A stretch of 64,000 nucleotides of DNA from WTGA01 sp965231865. GTDB taxonomy: Bacteria > Pseudomonadota > Gammaproteobacteria > Arenicellales > Poriferihabitantaceae. This document shows, piece by piece, positions 40,566-48,818 of the stretch; the first letter of the stretch is position 1, and each line of letters begins with the position of its first letter. Made by a program: the position numbers and the translations under genes. The DNA lies in the NCBI GenBank assembly GCA_965231865.1, contig CBDDOJ010000002.1, positions 806,001-870,000 of the forward strand. The letters are read 5' to 3'. The notes under the pieces are model-generated. The model was not told the origin of the DNA. It saw only the letters and a program-made list of their open reading frames with translations, and searched no databases.

Positions 40566-40997
40566 TTAGAGGCCCAGACTCCAGGGCTGTTGCGTGGCGA
40601 TGACAATAATGACGAGGAGTATGATCTGGGTCGCGTTGATAATGACACTTCGCCGATGCAGGGATTTATATCGCGTCTTGTCCTGAGGGGATTCGCTGAT
40701 GGTCCACTGATCTTTCGCTTTCGATATTTTGGGTAACAGGATCTGCCGGCTGTAGGCAAACCCCAGCAGGATTACAATCAGCAAAATGAAGGTATAGGAA
40801 CCATCCAGGATCGAAAAGATGATACCCAGTCCGGACAGGGCAATGCCGCACAGGAAATACCGGGGAAACAGGTATCGGCTGAATGTCAGCGCTTCATCAT
40901 CATCCAGGCTCTTGTGGATGGAAGGAGCCACGATGATTGCAAAAAACAGCATGGTCCCGAGTAAGACCGTTGAGAGAATGGCTGTGATACTTAGCAT
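40566..40997 (-). CDS. DUF4149-like integral membrane protein
   Basis: 143-aa inner-membrane protein with four hydrophobic segments: TAILSTVLLGTMLFFAIIVAP, YFLCGIALSGLGIIFSIL, SYTFILLIVILLGFAYS and IINATQIILLVIIVIAT. The first helix with FFAIIVAPSIHKSL and the cytoplasmic KISKAKDQW..YKSLHRRSVIIN segment are typical of DUF4149/TMEM205-like proteins. It has no known activity. It is probably co-transcribed with the DUF1289 gene. Confidence 0.82.
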   Translation of the reverse strand: MLSITAILSTVLLGTMLFFAIIVAPSIHKSLDDDEALTFSRYLFPRYFLCGIALSGLGIIFSILDGSYTFILLIVILLGFAYSRQILLPKISKAKDQWTISESPQDKTRYKSLHRRSVIINATQIILLVIIVIATQQPWSLGL

Positions 40998-41339
40998 AGG
41001 AACACTTGGGAGCGGTTATCTACGGACAGGCTTATGACCGGGGTTGTGGCGGCATATATTCAACCAATTGCATCTCATTTTCACAGGATACCGGTTGGAC
41101 AGCAGGTCTCTGTATCCAGTTGATATTGATTTTGCCTGGTTCCCAAGAGACCATCCAACCGATCATTTAGTCGAGCCAAGTCTACCATACTTTCCCTGAA
41201 TTCACCTGTTCGCGTCCCAACCCCGCAATGGAAGCGGTTGGAGATGTGAATCCGAATCCACCCGGGTCATTGCTGTTTTCATCTCGTGACCCGAATCCCT
41301 GTTTCACCCCGGGGACCGGGGTACGGCGCGATGGTAGCC
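40998..41339. other. intergenic region, nothing recognised
   Basis: 342 bases. A 35-codon minus-strand frame (41081-41188, ATG) has protein-like composition but no recognisable family or ribosome-binding site and is not called. GGGGACCGGGGTAC-type G-rich dyads lie next to the end of the SnoaL-like gene. No RNA gene seen. Confidence 0.4.
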
Positions 41340-41756
41340 CTACGAAAGTGGTTCGGGCAATGGATTCAATCCGGCTACGAAAGCAGCGGTATCCGCGTAG
41401 ACATCATATCCCGAAATTTTTCCATCCACCACGGTAAATACGTTAATCATACTGCCCTTGACGATGTAACCGGACTCCCTGTATTCCCACAGGCCTTCAC
41501 ACTGGTTGATTATCTTGTTTTGGGTGCTGATACTGTCAATCACCGACATATCAACGATATTCAGGTAATCCCTGACCAGGGAAAAAAACCGGTCAAAGCC
41601 CTCAATCCCATGAAACCGGCCTGCCCAGGGCAGCTGCCCCGGCTGGCCGTGATAGGTGACCACAATATCAGTGGACAGTAGGCCGAGTAATTGTTCCCGG
41701 TCGCGGTCCCTCAGAAAAACGTAATAATCGTCAACGACTTCTTTGGCTGTTCTCAT
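41340..41756 (-). CDS. SnoaL-like / NTF2-fold protein
   Basis: 138-aa protein of the cystatin-like NTF2 fold. It starts RTAKEVVDDYYVFLRDRDREQLLGLLSTDIVVTYHGQP, the usual helix-strand opening of SnoaL-like proteins, followed by FHGIEGFDRFFSLVRDYLNIV and GSMINVFTVVDGKISGYDVYADTAAFVAG. Such proteins act as small isomerases, hydratases or dehydratases. Its ATG (41754-41756) overlaps the stop of the amidotransferase gene by 4 bp, so the start is firm and the two are translationally coupled. Third gene of a PhyH-amidotransferase-SnoaL operon. Confidence 0.85.
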   Translation of the reverse strand: MRTAKEVVDDYYVFLRDRDREQLLGLLSTDIVVTYHGQPGQLPWAGRFHGIEGFDRFFSLVRDYLNIVDMSVIDSISTQNKIINQCEGLWEYRESGYIVKGSMINVFTVVDGKISGYDVYADTAAFVAGLNPLPEPLS

Positions 41757-42475
41757 TTTTCGGGTTGCTGATAAGAAAGGGTGGGACGGACAAACACCCG
41801 GTCCAGAAAATGGTGAAACCATCGCTCCTGGATCGGGTCGGCATGCTGGATGACGGCATCCTGCTCTTCCCGGGTCTGGGCACCGGCCTCGTTGAAAAAT
41901 GCCCAGTCCGAGTTCTGCCATCGCTTGAAAATATCGGCAGTCACTTCCGGGTGAAACTGCAACGCAAAAATATTGTTTTTGTATTGAAACGCCTGATTCG
42001 GAAAGGTCTCCCCGGTGGCAAGCAGTACAGCACCTTCCGGCAACTCGAACTGCTCATAGTGCGCCTGGGTAACCAGCATTTTTCCGGAAAACCAGTCTCC
42101 GGCACTTTCAGTGGGACTGATTTCATAATAACCGAACTCACACAGCCTGTTTTGGTGAGGACCCACCCTTGCCCCGAGGGCATGGGCGATCAGCTGGGCA
42201 CCGAGGCAGATCCCAAGCAGCGGCAGGTCTGCCTTGATTGCACCGCGGACCCAGTCAATTTCATCTTTCAGAAAAGGCAGGCTGTCCCGGTCGCCGACAC
42301 TTTGAGCGCCACCGTAAATGACCGCGCCGGCAGTCTCTCCGTCCAGGTCAGGCAGGGCATCCCCCTTGAACGGGCACCGCAAATCCAGTTCAAAGCCGAT
42401 TTTTTCCAGGTGAACCGCGACCCGGTCATCTCCGGGATTGTCGTGGTGGTCGATGAGAATGATCCGGTTGCTCAT
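41753..42475 (-). CDS. class I glutamine amidotransferase-like protein
   Basis: 240-aa GATase1 domain protein, GMP-synthase-like (YfeJ/GuaA-N type). The nucleophile Cys is in PLLGICLGAQLIAHALGA and the His/Glu of the triad in FALQFHPEVTADI. The N-terminus IILIDHHDNPGDDRVAVHLEKIGFELDLR is typical of stand-alone type-1 amidotransferases. Family members hydrolyse glutamine or a gamma-glutamyl amide. No synthetase domain is attached or nearby, so it may act as a free hydrolase on a gamma-glutamyl compound. It overlaps the upstream PhyH gene and the downstream SnoaL gene by 4 bp each. Confidence 0.88.
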   Translation of the reverse strand: MSNRIILIDHHDNPGDDRVAVHLEKIGFELDLRCPFKGDALPDLDGETAGAVIYGGAQSVGDRDSLPFLKDEIDWVRGAIKADLPLLGICLGAQLIAHALGARVGPHQNRLCEFGYYEISPTESAGDWFSGKMLVTQAHYEQFELPEGAVLLATGETFPNQAFQYKNNIFALQFHPEVTADIFKRWQNSDWAFFNEAGAQTREEQDAVIQHADPIQERWFHHFLDRVFVRPTLSYQQPEK

Positions 42476-43386
42476 GGTGTGTCCTGTGACCAGAGTACGG
42501 GAAAACTGGGATGGATCATCTCCTCCCCATCCAGAAGATCAACCTCCGGGAAGGGCGGCGAGGTCGGCCAGGGCCTTGAGGCGAAGCGGGCATCATCCCC
42601 AATCCATCGTGTGGAGAACCCGCGGCGTCTTGACGTTGAACCGATGGTCGAGGGTGCTCCATGGAGTGTCCGCATATGAAAGACAATACAGTCCCCGGGT
42701 TCCAGTGCCCAGGACACGATGCGATAGTTTTCGCGACGGGCATCAATATCCGGGACCGTTTCAAATTCATGAATGCCCTGCATGTAGTTTTGGCTGTTAC
42801 AGAAGAATCTGGGGTAGTACAGGACTCCTGTGCGGTGAGATCCGGCTACAAATTCAGGGCAGGCGTTTGCCGCAACGGGGTCCAGGGGAAGCCAGATGGA
42901 GCAGGCCTGATCGGCGTCCACCCCGTAGTAAGGCAGATCGTGATGCCAGGGGGTGGTTTCCCGGGTTCCGGGTTCCTTTACCAGGACATGTTCATGGTAA
43001 AGACGCGCCGAGCCGGACTGCATGAGTTTCCCTGCAATTTCCGCCGCCGGTGAGCCGTACAGAAATTCCCGGTACTCGGCATTGCGTTGCCAGTTGCAGT
43101 AATCATCGTAAAAGCCTCCGGGGTCCCCCGGGGGGGTATACCGGGTGGCATAGGGCCCGGGGTCGTTGAAATTTTTTTCAACTCCCAGTGAAAGCCTGTC
43201 CAGCCACTGCATTTCGAACCGGCCTTTCAGGAAAATAACCCCGTCTCTCCTGAAATCTGCAATCTGGGACGGGGAGATCAACCCCTCTTGACAGGATATT
43301 CCCGAAGCCGGGGTTTCGACGGTTTGTGCTGGGGTCGCCATGGTTGATTTTTCGAACTGCAGACAAGGGCAACGGACCTGCCGCAT
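42472..43386 (-). CDS. phytanoyl-CoA dioxygenase (PhyH) family protein
   Basis: 304-aa Fe(II)/2-oxoglutarate oxygenase. Iron ligands are visible as HHD in ETTPWHHDLPYYGVDADQACSIWLPLD and the distal His in GDCIVFHMRTLHGAPST, followed by RRRGFSTRW for 2-oxoglutarate. The N-terminal LISPSQIADFRRDGVIFLKG is a typical family opening. ATG 43386 has an AAAGGTG ribosome-binding site 5 bases upstream; ATG 43341 is an alternative giving 289 aa. First gene of a three-gene coupled operon with an amidotransferase and a SnoaL-like protein, which suggests oxidative modification of a small amide or amine substrate. Confidence 0.88.
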   Translation of the reverse strand: MRQVRCPCLQFEKSTMATPAQTVETPASGISCQEGLISPSQIADFRRDGVIFLKGRFEMQWLDRLSLGVEKNFNDPGPYATRYTPPGDPGGFYDDYCNWQRNAEYREFLYGSPAAEIAGKLMQSGSARLYHEHVLVKEPGTRETTPWHHDLPYYGVDADQACSIWLPLDPVAANACPEFVAGSHRTGVLYYPRFFCNSQNYMQGIHEFETVPDIDARRENYRIVSWALEPGDCIVFHMRTLHGAPSTIGSTSRRRGFSTRWIGDDARFASRPWPTSPPFPEVDLLDGEEMIHPSFPVLWSQDTP

Positions 43387-43631
43387 TCTATCACCTTTTG
43401 ATTTGATGGGCGCCAGTTTCCCTGGCCGCGCAGCCCGTGCCAGTCTGGTATTGGCAACCAAATGCTCCAGGGGGAACCGCGGGGTTGTCAGGGGGCAGCC
43501 ACGGACCCGATGCCGGCATGGCGACCGGGTTCCAGGGAAAATAACGGGAATCCACCCCCGCAGTTTGGGTTAAATTTCCCGGTGTTAATGCTATGATCGT
43601 CCGGGTCGATTGTGAAAAAAGTGTGTAGATC

Positions 43632-44282
43632 ATGACGTATAAACTGTACTGGTCAAGCCTGACCGCCGGGTTTGTGGTCCAGGTTGCATTGACAGAAGCC
43701 GGCGCAGACCATGACCTGGTCGAAGTTGACCTGGACAACGCCGAACACCGGGGCGCAGCGTACCGGTCCATGAATCCGGTGGGTCAGATTCCCACCATGG
43801 TTCTTGCCGACGGCACCGTCCTGACCGAATCCGTGGCCATGGTCCTTCATCTCGCCGATACATTTCCCGAAGCGGAATTACTGCCGGCTCCAGGGTCCGT
43901 TGAAAGGGCTCTGGCTTATCGCTGGCTGTTGTTCATGGCGACCAGCATCTATCCCGGGTGTCAGCGGTATTATTACCATGAGCGATTCACCACGGAACAG
44001 GATGCGGCGGGAGGAATCCGGGCAAGTGCCATCGCACATATCAATGCCGGGTTTGATTTGCTGGATTCGGTGTTGGAAAAACAGTCTTACCTGGGGGGTA
44101 GCGTCCCGTCCATTGTGGATACCTACCTGACAATGATGGCCTCGTGGCACCCGCGGTCAGGGGAGATATTGCGGGGCCGGGGAAATCTGGACAGGGTGGT
44201 CAGGGAGGTCTGTGCCCGCCCGGTTGTTCGGGGGATATGGCACCAGTATTATCCTGATGGTCCCCGTTTCCACTTCCACTGA
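43632..44282 (+). CDS. glutathione S-transferase family protein
   Basis: 216-aa GST with an N-terminal thioredoxin-like domain (YKLYWSSLTAGFVVQVALTEAGADHDLVEVDL) and the cis-Pro/ESxA glutathione-binding segment NPVGQIPTMVLADGTVLTESVAMVLHLAD. A helical C-terminal domain follows. The catalytic Ser/Tyr position near residue 8 has Ser-Ser, compatible with a Ser-type GST. It ends 25 bp before the DapA-family gene and is likely the first gene of the hydroxyproline-type operon. A GST is not part of the classic pathway, so its role there is unclear. Confidence 0.9.
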   Translation: MTYKLYWSSLTAGFVVQVALTEAGADHDLVEVDLDNAEHRGAAYRSMNPVGQIPTMVLADGTVLTESVAMVLHLADTFPEAELLPAPGSVERALAYRWLLFMATSIYPGCQRYYYHERFTTEQDAAGGIRASAIAHINAGFDLLDSVLEKQSYLGGSVPSIVDTYLTMMASWHPRSGEILRGRGNLDRVVREVCARPVVRGIWHQYYPDGPRFHFH

Positions 44283-44307
44283 AACACCGTCCGGTTTCCA
44301 GACGAAA

Positions 44308-45195
44308 ATGCCCGGGACATCGACCAGCGGCCAGCTAAAGGGGGTCTGCACGCCGGTTTGTACCGTTTTTTCCGGGAACGGTGGCGGCATAGATGAAATG
44401 GCCCAGAAAAGACACATTGATGTCCTGATCGACTCCGGTGTGCATATCCTGTGCCTGTGCGGCGGAACCGGGGAGTTCTCCTTCCTGACCCGGGAGGAGC
44501 GGCTGCATCTCACGGAACTGGCCGCCGAACAGATCAATGGCAGGGCCAGGCTGATTGTCCACGTTTCCGCGGTCATGACGGAAGAAACCATCGAGTATGC
44601 CCGGCATGCCGAGGGGGTGGGCGCGGATTGCCTGCTGGTGTTGCCGCCTTATTTTGAGGGGCCGACCCTGGAGGGCACCTTTGAGCACTATGCAAGGGTC
44701 GCCGGTGCCGTGAATACGGAAATCATGGCCTATAACATTCCGGTTCATTCCGGTATTGACCTGCAGCCGGACTTTGTCCAGCGGCTCATGGCCATCGACA
44801 ACATCAACTACCTGAAGGACAGCACCGGGGATTTTCTCCGCATCCAGCAACTGACCCGGGCCGGTATCAACGTATTCAACGGCGCCGACCCGCTGATGCT
44901 GCACGCTCTCATGGCCAATGCAGCCGGGTGTTTCTGGGGGACATCCAATGCGATTCCAGACGAGGCGGTCCGGTTGTACGAGTGGACCCGGGAAGGGCAG
45001 TGGGACCAGGCGATGGCGCTCTGGCACCGGATCTATCCCGTGAATGATTTTATCTGGCACCATCCCTTTAACCCGGGGGTGAAGGCCTTGTGCAGGTTGC
45101 TTGGGCATGACCTGGGTGAATGCCGCCGTCCCGTTCAGCCGCTGACCGATGAGGACCTGTCGCGGCTCACCGAAGCCGCGGCAGGACTGCGGTAG
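44308..45195 (+). CDS. DapA-family lyase, probable 1-pyrroline-4-hydroxy-2-carboxylate deaminase
   Basis: 295-aa class I aldolase-superfamily enzyme. Catalytic Tyr is in IMAYNIPVHSGID and Schiff-base Lys in INYLKDSTGD; the substrate loop is CGGTGEFSFLTREER. ATG 44308 is set by the family start LKGVCTPVCTVF. It precedes a D-amino-acid dehydrogenase and a hydroxyproline-epimerase-type protein. In known trans-4-hydroxyproline catabolism a DapA-family deaminase converts pyrroline-hydroxy-carboxylate to 2-oxoglutarate semialdehyde, so context supports this role. Assignment is by operon context, not by diagnostic residues. Confidence 0.8.
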   Translation: MPGTSTSGQLKGVCTPVCTVFSGNGGGIDEMAQKRHIDVLIDSGVHILCLCGGTGEFSFLTREERLHLTELAAEQINGRARLIVHVSAVMTEETIEYARHAEGVGADCLLVLPPYFEGPTLEGTFEHYARVAGAVNTEIMAYNIPVHSGIDLQPDFVQRLMAIDNINYLKDSTGDFLRIQQLTRAGINVFNGADPLMLHALMANAAGCFWGTSNAIPDEAVRLYEWTREGQWDQAMALWHRIYPVNDFIWHHPFNPGVKALCRLLGHDLGECRRPVQPLTDEDLSRLTEAAAGLR

Positions 45196-45296
45196 ACCGG
45201 GGCCCCGGGCAGGGAACCCGCTATGACCGGCCAGAATCCTTTCACCGTGAACCCCTGCCCTTTGTTTCATGCCCGCTGCAGGTTTCCGGAAAACCC

Positions 45297-46550
45297 ATGA
45301 GTGGGACTCCGGATTGCGCCGTGGTCGGGGCGGGCATCGTCGGCATCAGCTGCGGCATACACCTGCTTGAACGCGGTTACAGGGTGACCCTGTACGACCC
45401 GGCACCGCCCGGCAGCATGACATCCAAAGGCAACGCAGGGGGGTTCGGGTTTACCGACGTGGTTCCGGCTTCGGTGCCCGGTATACTCTGGAAGGTTCCG
45501 GGATGGCTGCTGGACCCCGGCGGACCGTTGTTCATCCGCCCGGCCCATTTCCCCAGAATGATTCCCTGGTTGTGGCGTTTCCAGCAGGCCAGCGGACTGA
45601 AGCAGGTGACCGCAGCCGCGAACGCACTGTCGGAGATTCTGCGCTCCAGCATCACCGACACCCGCGGGCTGCTTCACCGGACCCGCCTGGGTCACCTGTT
45701 TGTGGAAAATGGAGCCATCACGGTATACCGGTCAAGGAAAAAAGCGCACAGGGACCGGCACGAGTGGGCGTTGAAACAGTCCATGGGAGTGGCCGTGCAG
45801 GTTCTGCACAGTCTTGATGAAATCAGGGAATTCGAGCCGGCCCTCCACAACGCCCACTATGGAATGTACACCCCGCAGTGGTGCAGCACCCCGGATCCCT
45901 ATGGTCTGGCCACTTCCCTCGCAGCGTATTTCTGCCGGTCCGGTGGGCGGATACGGCAAGTGGAAATCGCTTCGGTGAATCCTTCCGCAACCCGGGTGGA
46001 TACCCTGTCAACCATCGATGGAGAATCCCTCCGCGCCGATCATTTCGTCATTGCAGCGGGGGTATGGTCCGGGAAGTTCTGCCGGCAACTGGGGGAGAAA
46101 GTGTTGCTGGAATCGGAGCGGGGGTACAATACAACCCTGCCGAGACCCGGCATCAAGCTGAATCGTGAAGTCATATTCGGGGAAGAGAAATTTGTGGTGA
46201 CCAATATTGGGGAGGGATTGCGTATTGGAGGCGCGGCTGAATTCACCGGCATCCAGGCTCCGCCAAACTACCGTCGCAGCGACAGGCTGGTGGAGATCGC
46301 CCGCCGATACCTGCCGGGCCTGGATCATACGGGTGGAGAAAAATGGATGGGGCAGCGGCCGGCAACCCCGGATTCGCTGCCGGTCATTGGACGGTCCGGA
46401 CGGTTTGAAAACGTGTATTATGCCTTTGGCCATGGTCACGCAGGGCTGACCATGGCCGCGACGACGGGTAAGCTGGTTGCACAGCTGGTTGCGGCCAGGC
46501 AGCCCGGTATCCATCTTGAACCCTTCAGTATCCATCGTTTCCATTCATGA
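45297..46550 (+). CDS. FAD-dependent D-amino-acid / D-hydroxyproline dehydrogenase
   Basis: 417-aa DAO-family flavoprotein. The N-terminal FAD motif is CAVVGAGIVGISCGIHLLERG, the flavin loop PGSMTSKGNAGGFG, and the C-terminal motif YAFGHGHAGLTMAATTGKLV. In hydroxyproline degradation this enzyme oxidises cis-4-hydroxy-D-proline to the pyrroline. Its stop overlaps the start of the epimerase gene by 4 bp, tying it to the substrate-supplying step. It is about 100 bp after the DapA-family gene. Paralogue of 12139-13392. Confidence 0.86.
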   Translation: MSGTPDCAVVGAGIVGISCGIHLLERGYRVTLYDPAPPGSMTSKGNAGGFGFTDVVPASVPGILWKVPGWLLDPGGPLFIRPAHFPRMIPWLWRFQQASGLKQVTAAANALSEILRSSITDTRGLLHRTRLGHLFVENGAITVYRSRKKAHRDRHEWALKQSMGVAVQVLHSLDEIREFEPALHNAHYGMYTPQWCSTPDPYGLATSLAAYFCRSGGRIRQVEIASVNPSATRVDTLSTIDGESLRADHFVIAAGVWSGKFCRQLGEKVLLESERGYNTTLPRPGIKLNREVIFGEEKFVVTNIGEGLRIGGAAEFTGIQAPPNYRRSDRLVEIARRYLPGLDHTGGEKWMGQRPATPDSLPVIGRSGRFENVYYAFGHGHAGLTMAATTGKLVAQLVAARQPGIHLEPFSIHRFHS

Positions 46551-47548
46551 CCGGTACAATCTTCCATTGTGTGGATGCCCACACCTGCGGCAATCCGGTG
46601 CGCGTGGTGACCTCCAACCGGCCCACCCTGAAGGGAGTGACCATGAGCGAGAAGCGCCAGCATTTTCTCGCGCAATACGACTGGATACGCACCGGACTGA
46701 TGTTTGAACCGCGGGGCCATGATGCCATGTCCGGTTCCATTCTTTACCCGCCAACGCAAAGCGAAAGCGACATCGGTGTCCTGTTCATTGAAGTCAGTGG
46801 ATGCCTCCCCATGTGCGGTCACGGTACCATTGGGACGGTCACCGTCGTCATTGAAGAAAACCTGGTGGTTCCGAAAACACCCGGGGTCCTGAAAATGGAT
46901 GCTCCGGCGGGTCTTGTGCAGGCCCGGTATTCCCAAAGCGGCCAGTACGTGGATTCGGTTGAAATCCGGAATGTCCCCTCCTTTGTTCACTCCACGGATA
47001 TCACGGTGGAGGTGCCGGGGCTGGGCCGGTTGAACCTGGATGTCAGCTACGGGGGAAATTTCTATGCCATCGTCGAACCCCAGGCAAACTACAGAGGGCT
47101 GGAAAAATTTACAGTGGATGATGTCCGGCGGTTCAGCCCCCTGGTGCGCAATGAAATCAACAAGGTCCGGGAATTTGTACACCCCGGGGATGAAACCATC
47201 CGCCGGGTCAGTCACGTCATGTGGACAGACGAGGCCAAAGACCCGAATGCGGACTCCAGAAATGTCGTATTTTACGGGGACCGCGGCATCGACCGTTCCC
47301 CCTGCGGGACGGGGACCTCCGCCCGGGTCGCCCAGCTGGAATCAAGGGGAGAACTGAAAATGGGGCAGAAATTTGTCCATGAAAGCATTATTGGCAGCCT
47401 TTTCACCGGTTGCGCCGTTGAAAGGACCCGTGTCGGCGGGTATTCCGCCATCATTCCAACCATCTCCGGGTGGGCACGGATTACCGGCCACAATCAAATC
47501 AGCATCGATGAACGGGACCCCTATGCACGGGGATTTCTCCTCATGTAG
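46547..47548 (+). CDS. 4-hydroxyproline 2-epimerase / proline racemase family protein
   Basis: 333-aa proline-racemase-fold enzyme using a two-base mechanism. Both catalytic cysteines are present: MCGHGTIG (~residue 88) and DRSPCGTGTSAR (~residue 253), the pair expected in racemases/epimerases rather than the Cys/Thr pair of dehydratases. The N-terminus FHCVDAHTCGNPVRVV is typical. With the upstream D-amino-acid dehydrogenase and DapA-like deaminase it forms the trans-4-hydroxy-L-proline catabolic module. Close relatives act on 4- or 3-hydroxyproline; proline itself is less likely. Translationally coupled (ATGA) to the dehydrogenase. Confidence 0.88.
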   Translation: MTGTIFHCVDAHTCGNPVRVVTSNRPTLKGVTMSEKRQHFLAQYDWIRTGLMFEPRGHDAMSGSILYPPTQSESDIGVLFIEVSGCLPMCGHGTIGTVTVVIEENLVVPKTPGVLKMDAPAGLVQARYSQSGQYVDSVEIRNVPSFVHSTDITVEVPGLGRLNLDVSYGGNFYAIVEPQANYRGLEKFTVDDVRRFSPLVRNEINKVREFVHPGDETIRRVSHVMWTDEAKDPNADSRNVVFYGDRGIDRSPCGTGTSARVAQLESRGELKMGQKFVHESIIGSLFTGCAVERTRVGGYSAIIPTISGWARITGHNQISIDERDPYARGFLLM

Positions 47549-47644
47549 TGCCAGCCGGAACGCCGGTACGGGACAGGGCGCCCGGGAACCCGGGCAGATA
47601 TCCAGGGCAGATATCCAGGATTAATCCCTGGCATTCCGGCGAAC

Positions 47645-48646
47645 CTATAACCCCCGGACCATCTCCAGAAACCGGTTGAGCGTTTCTTCTTCATTGTCAT
47701 GTGTGTGGGCATACCCGACATGACTGTCCAGCGGGGCAGACGGATCCAGTTCAATCATCCACAACCCCTGTATTTTGTTGGGCAACATGGAATTGCGGAT
47801 GTCCATGATGCGGTTGGGATGACGGGGGTGCACCGCAATCCAGTCATCGGCAAACCATCGAAAACGCTCGACATCCCTGGCTTGCTGGGAATCCGGGTCA
47901 AGCCAGGGATAGGCTGCGAAGACATCCAGCCTGGGGATGGATTCTCCCGGGTAAATCCGGGTGGACAGCCCGGCATGAATGCCGTCCGCATGGAAGGCAT
48001 CCCCGGCTTCGTAGACCAGTCTCCACAGCACCTGGTTACCAAAGCTGGGCTGGACCTCCAGCCGGACCGGGTCATGACCCCGTGACGCCGCCAGTTCCCG
48101 GCCGATGGCTTCCACCCGTTCCCGCTGGACCATCCCGAATGAGAGATACAGGAATACCCAGGCCGCCGCGAACCGGGCATAGCGAATATTCTTCCTGATG
48201 GCCGCAAGGAAAATCAAGCCAAGAAGGGGGAAGGTAAAGACCGGGTCGATGATTGAAATGGTGTTCCAGGAGACCCGTGTGTGGCTGAATGGCCAGAACA
48301 ACTGGGTGCCGTAGAAGGTGCAGGCATCCAGCAGGGCATGGGTGGCATAGCCCGCCGTACAGGTGATATAGACCTGCTTGAAGGAAAGCTGCCAGCGCCT
48401 GCCCAGCAACATGTAAAACACAAGAGCGCAAACCAGGCCGCCGACGGGAATGAAAACCAGGGAATGCGTGAACTGCCGGTGATATTCAAGGGCCAGCAGG
48501 GGGTCGGTGTCTGAACGGATGAAGATGTCCAGGTCCGCCGCCATGCCGGAAAGAAACCCCAGCATCCCGGCGATCCACAGATTTCCCCGGCGGAAAATGT
48601 TTTGGGAAGCCATGGAACCAAGGGCACCCTGGGTAACGGGATCCAT
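47645..48646 (-). CDS. YdjM-like membrane-bound metal-dependent hydrolase (DUF457 family)
   Basis: 333-aa protein with N-terminal membrane part and soluble C-terminal part. MDPVTQGALGSMASQNIF is the classic family start, HRQFTHSLVFIP and THALLDACTFYGTQLFWPFS provide the conserved His/Asp residues proposed to bind metal. Hydrophobic segments include LVCALVFYMLL, FTFPLLGLIFLAAI and FAAAWVFLYLSFGMV. E. coli YdjM is SOS-regulated and of unknown activity. ATG 48646 is chosen on the family start; the frame extends to 48700. Convergent with the epimerase gene. Confidence 0.87.
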   Translation of the reverse strand: MDPVTQGALGSMASQNIFRRGNLWIAGMLGFLSGMAADLDIFIRSDTDPLLALEYHRQFTHSLVFIPVGGLVCALVFYMLLGRRWQLSFKQVYITCTAGYATHALLDACTFYGTQLFWPFSHTRVSWNTISIIDPVFTFPLLGLIFLAAIRKNIRYARFAAAWVFLYLSFGMVQRERVEAIGRELAASRGHDPVRLEVQPSFGNQVLWRLVYEAGDAFHADGIHAGLSTRIYPGESIPRLDVFAAYPWLDPDSQQARDVERFRWFADDWIAVHPRHPNRIMDIRNSMLPNKIQGLWMIELDPSAPLDSHVGYAHTHDNEEETLNRFLEMVRGL

Positions 48647-48818
48647 AAATCGATGTACCAGATTGAAAGTGAGTCGGGGCCCGGTATGCCACCGGGTCAA
48701 TCCGGCCGGTTTCTGAGACTGGCCGGCCCGGCGTTGGTTCTTTTTGAACCCCGGGAAGGACCGAAACCCATCGGATTATACCGGGAAACCCCCTTCAACC
48801 GGGCCCTCATCAACGGAA

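Noticed and set aside
41081..41188. 35-codon minus-strand frame in the 41.0-41.3 kb gap
   Set aside because: Plausible amino-acid composition but no ribosome-binding site, family or context to support it.
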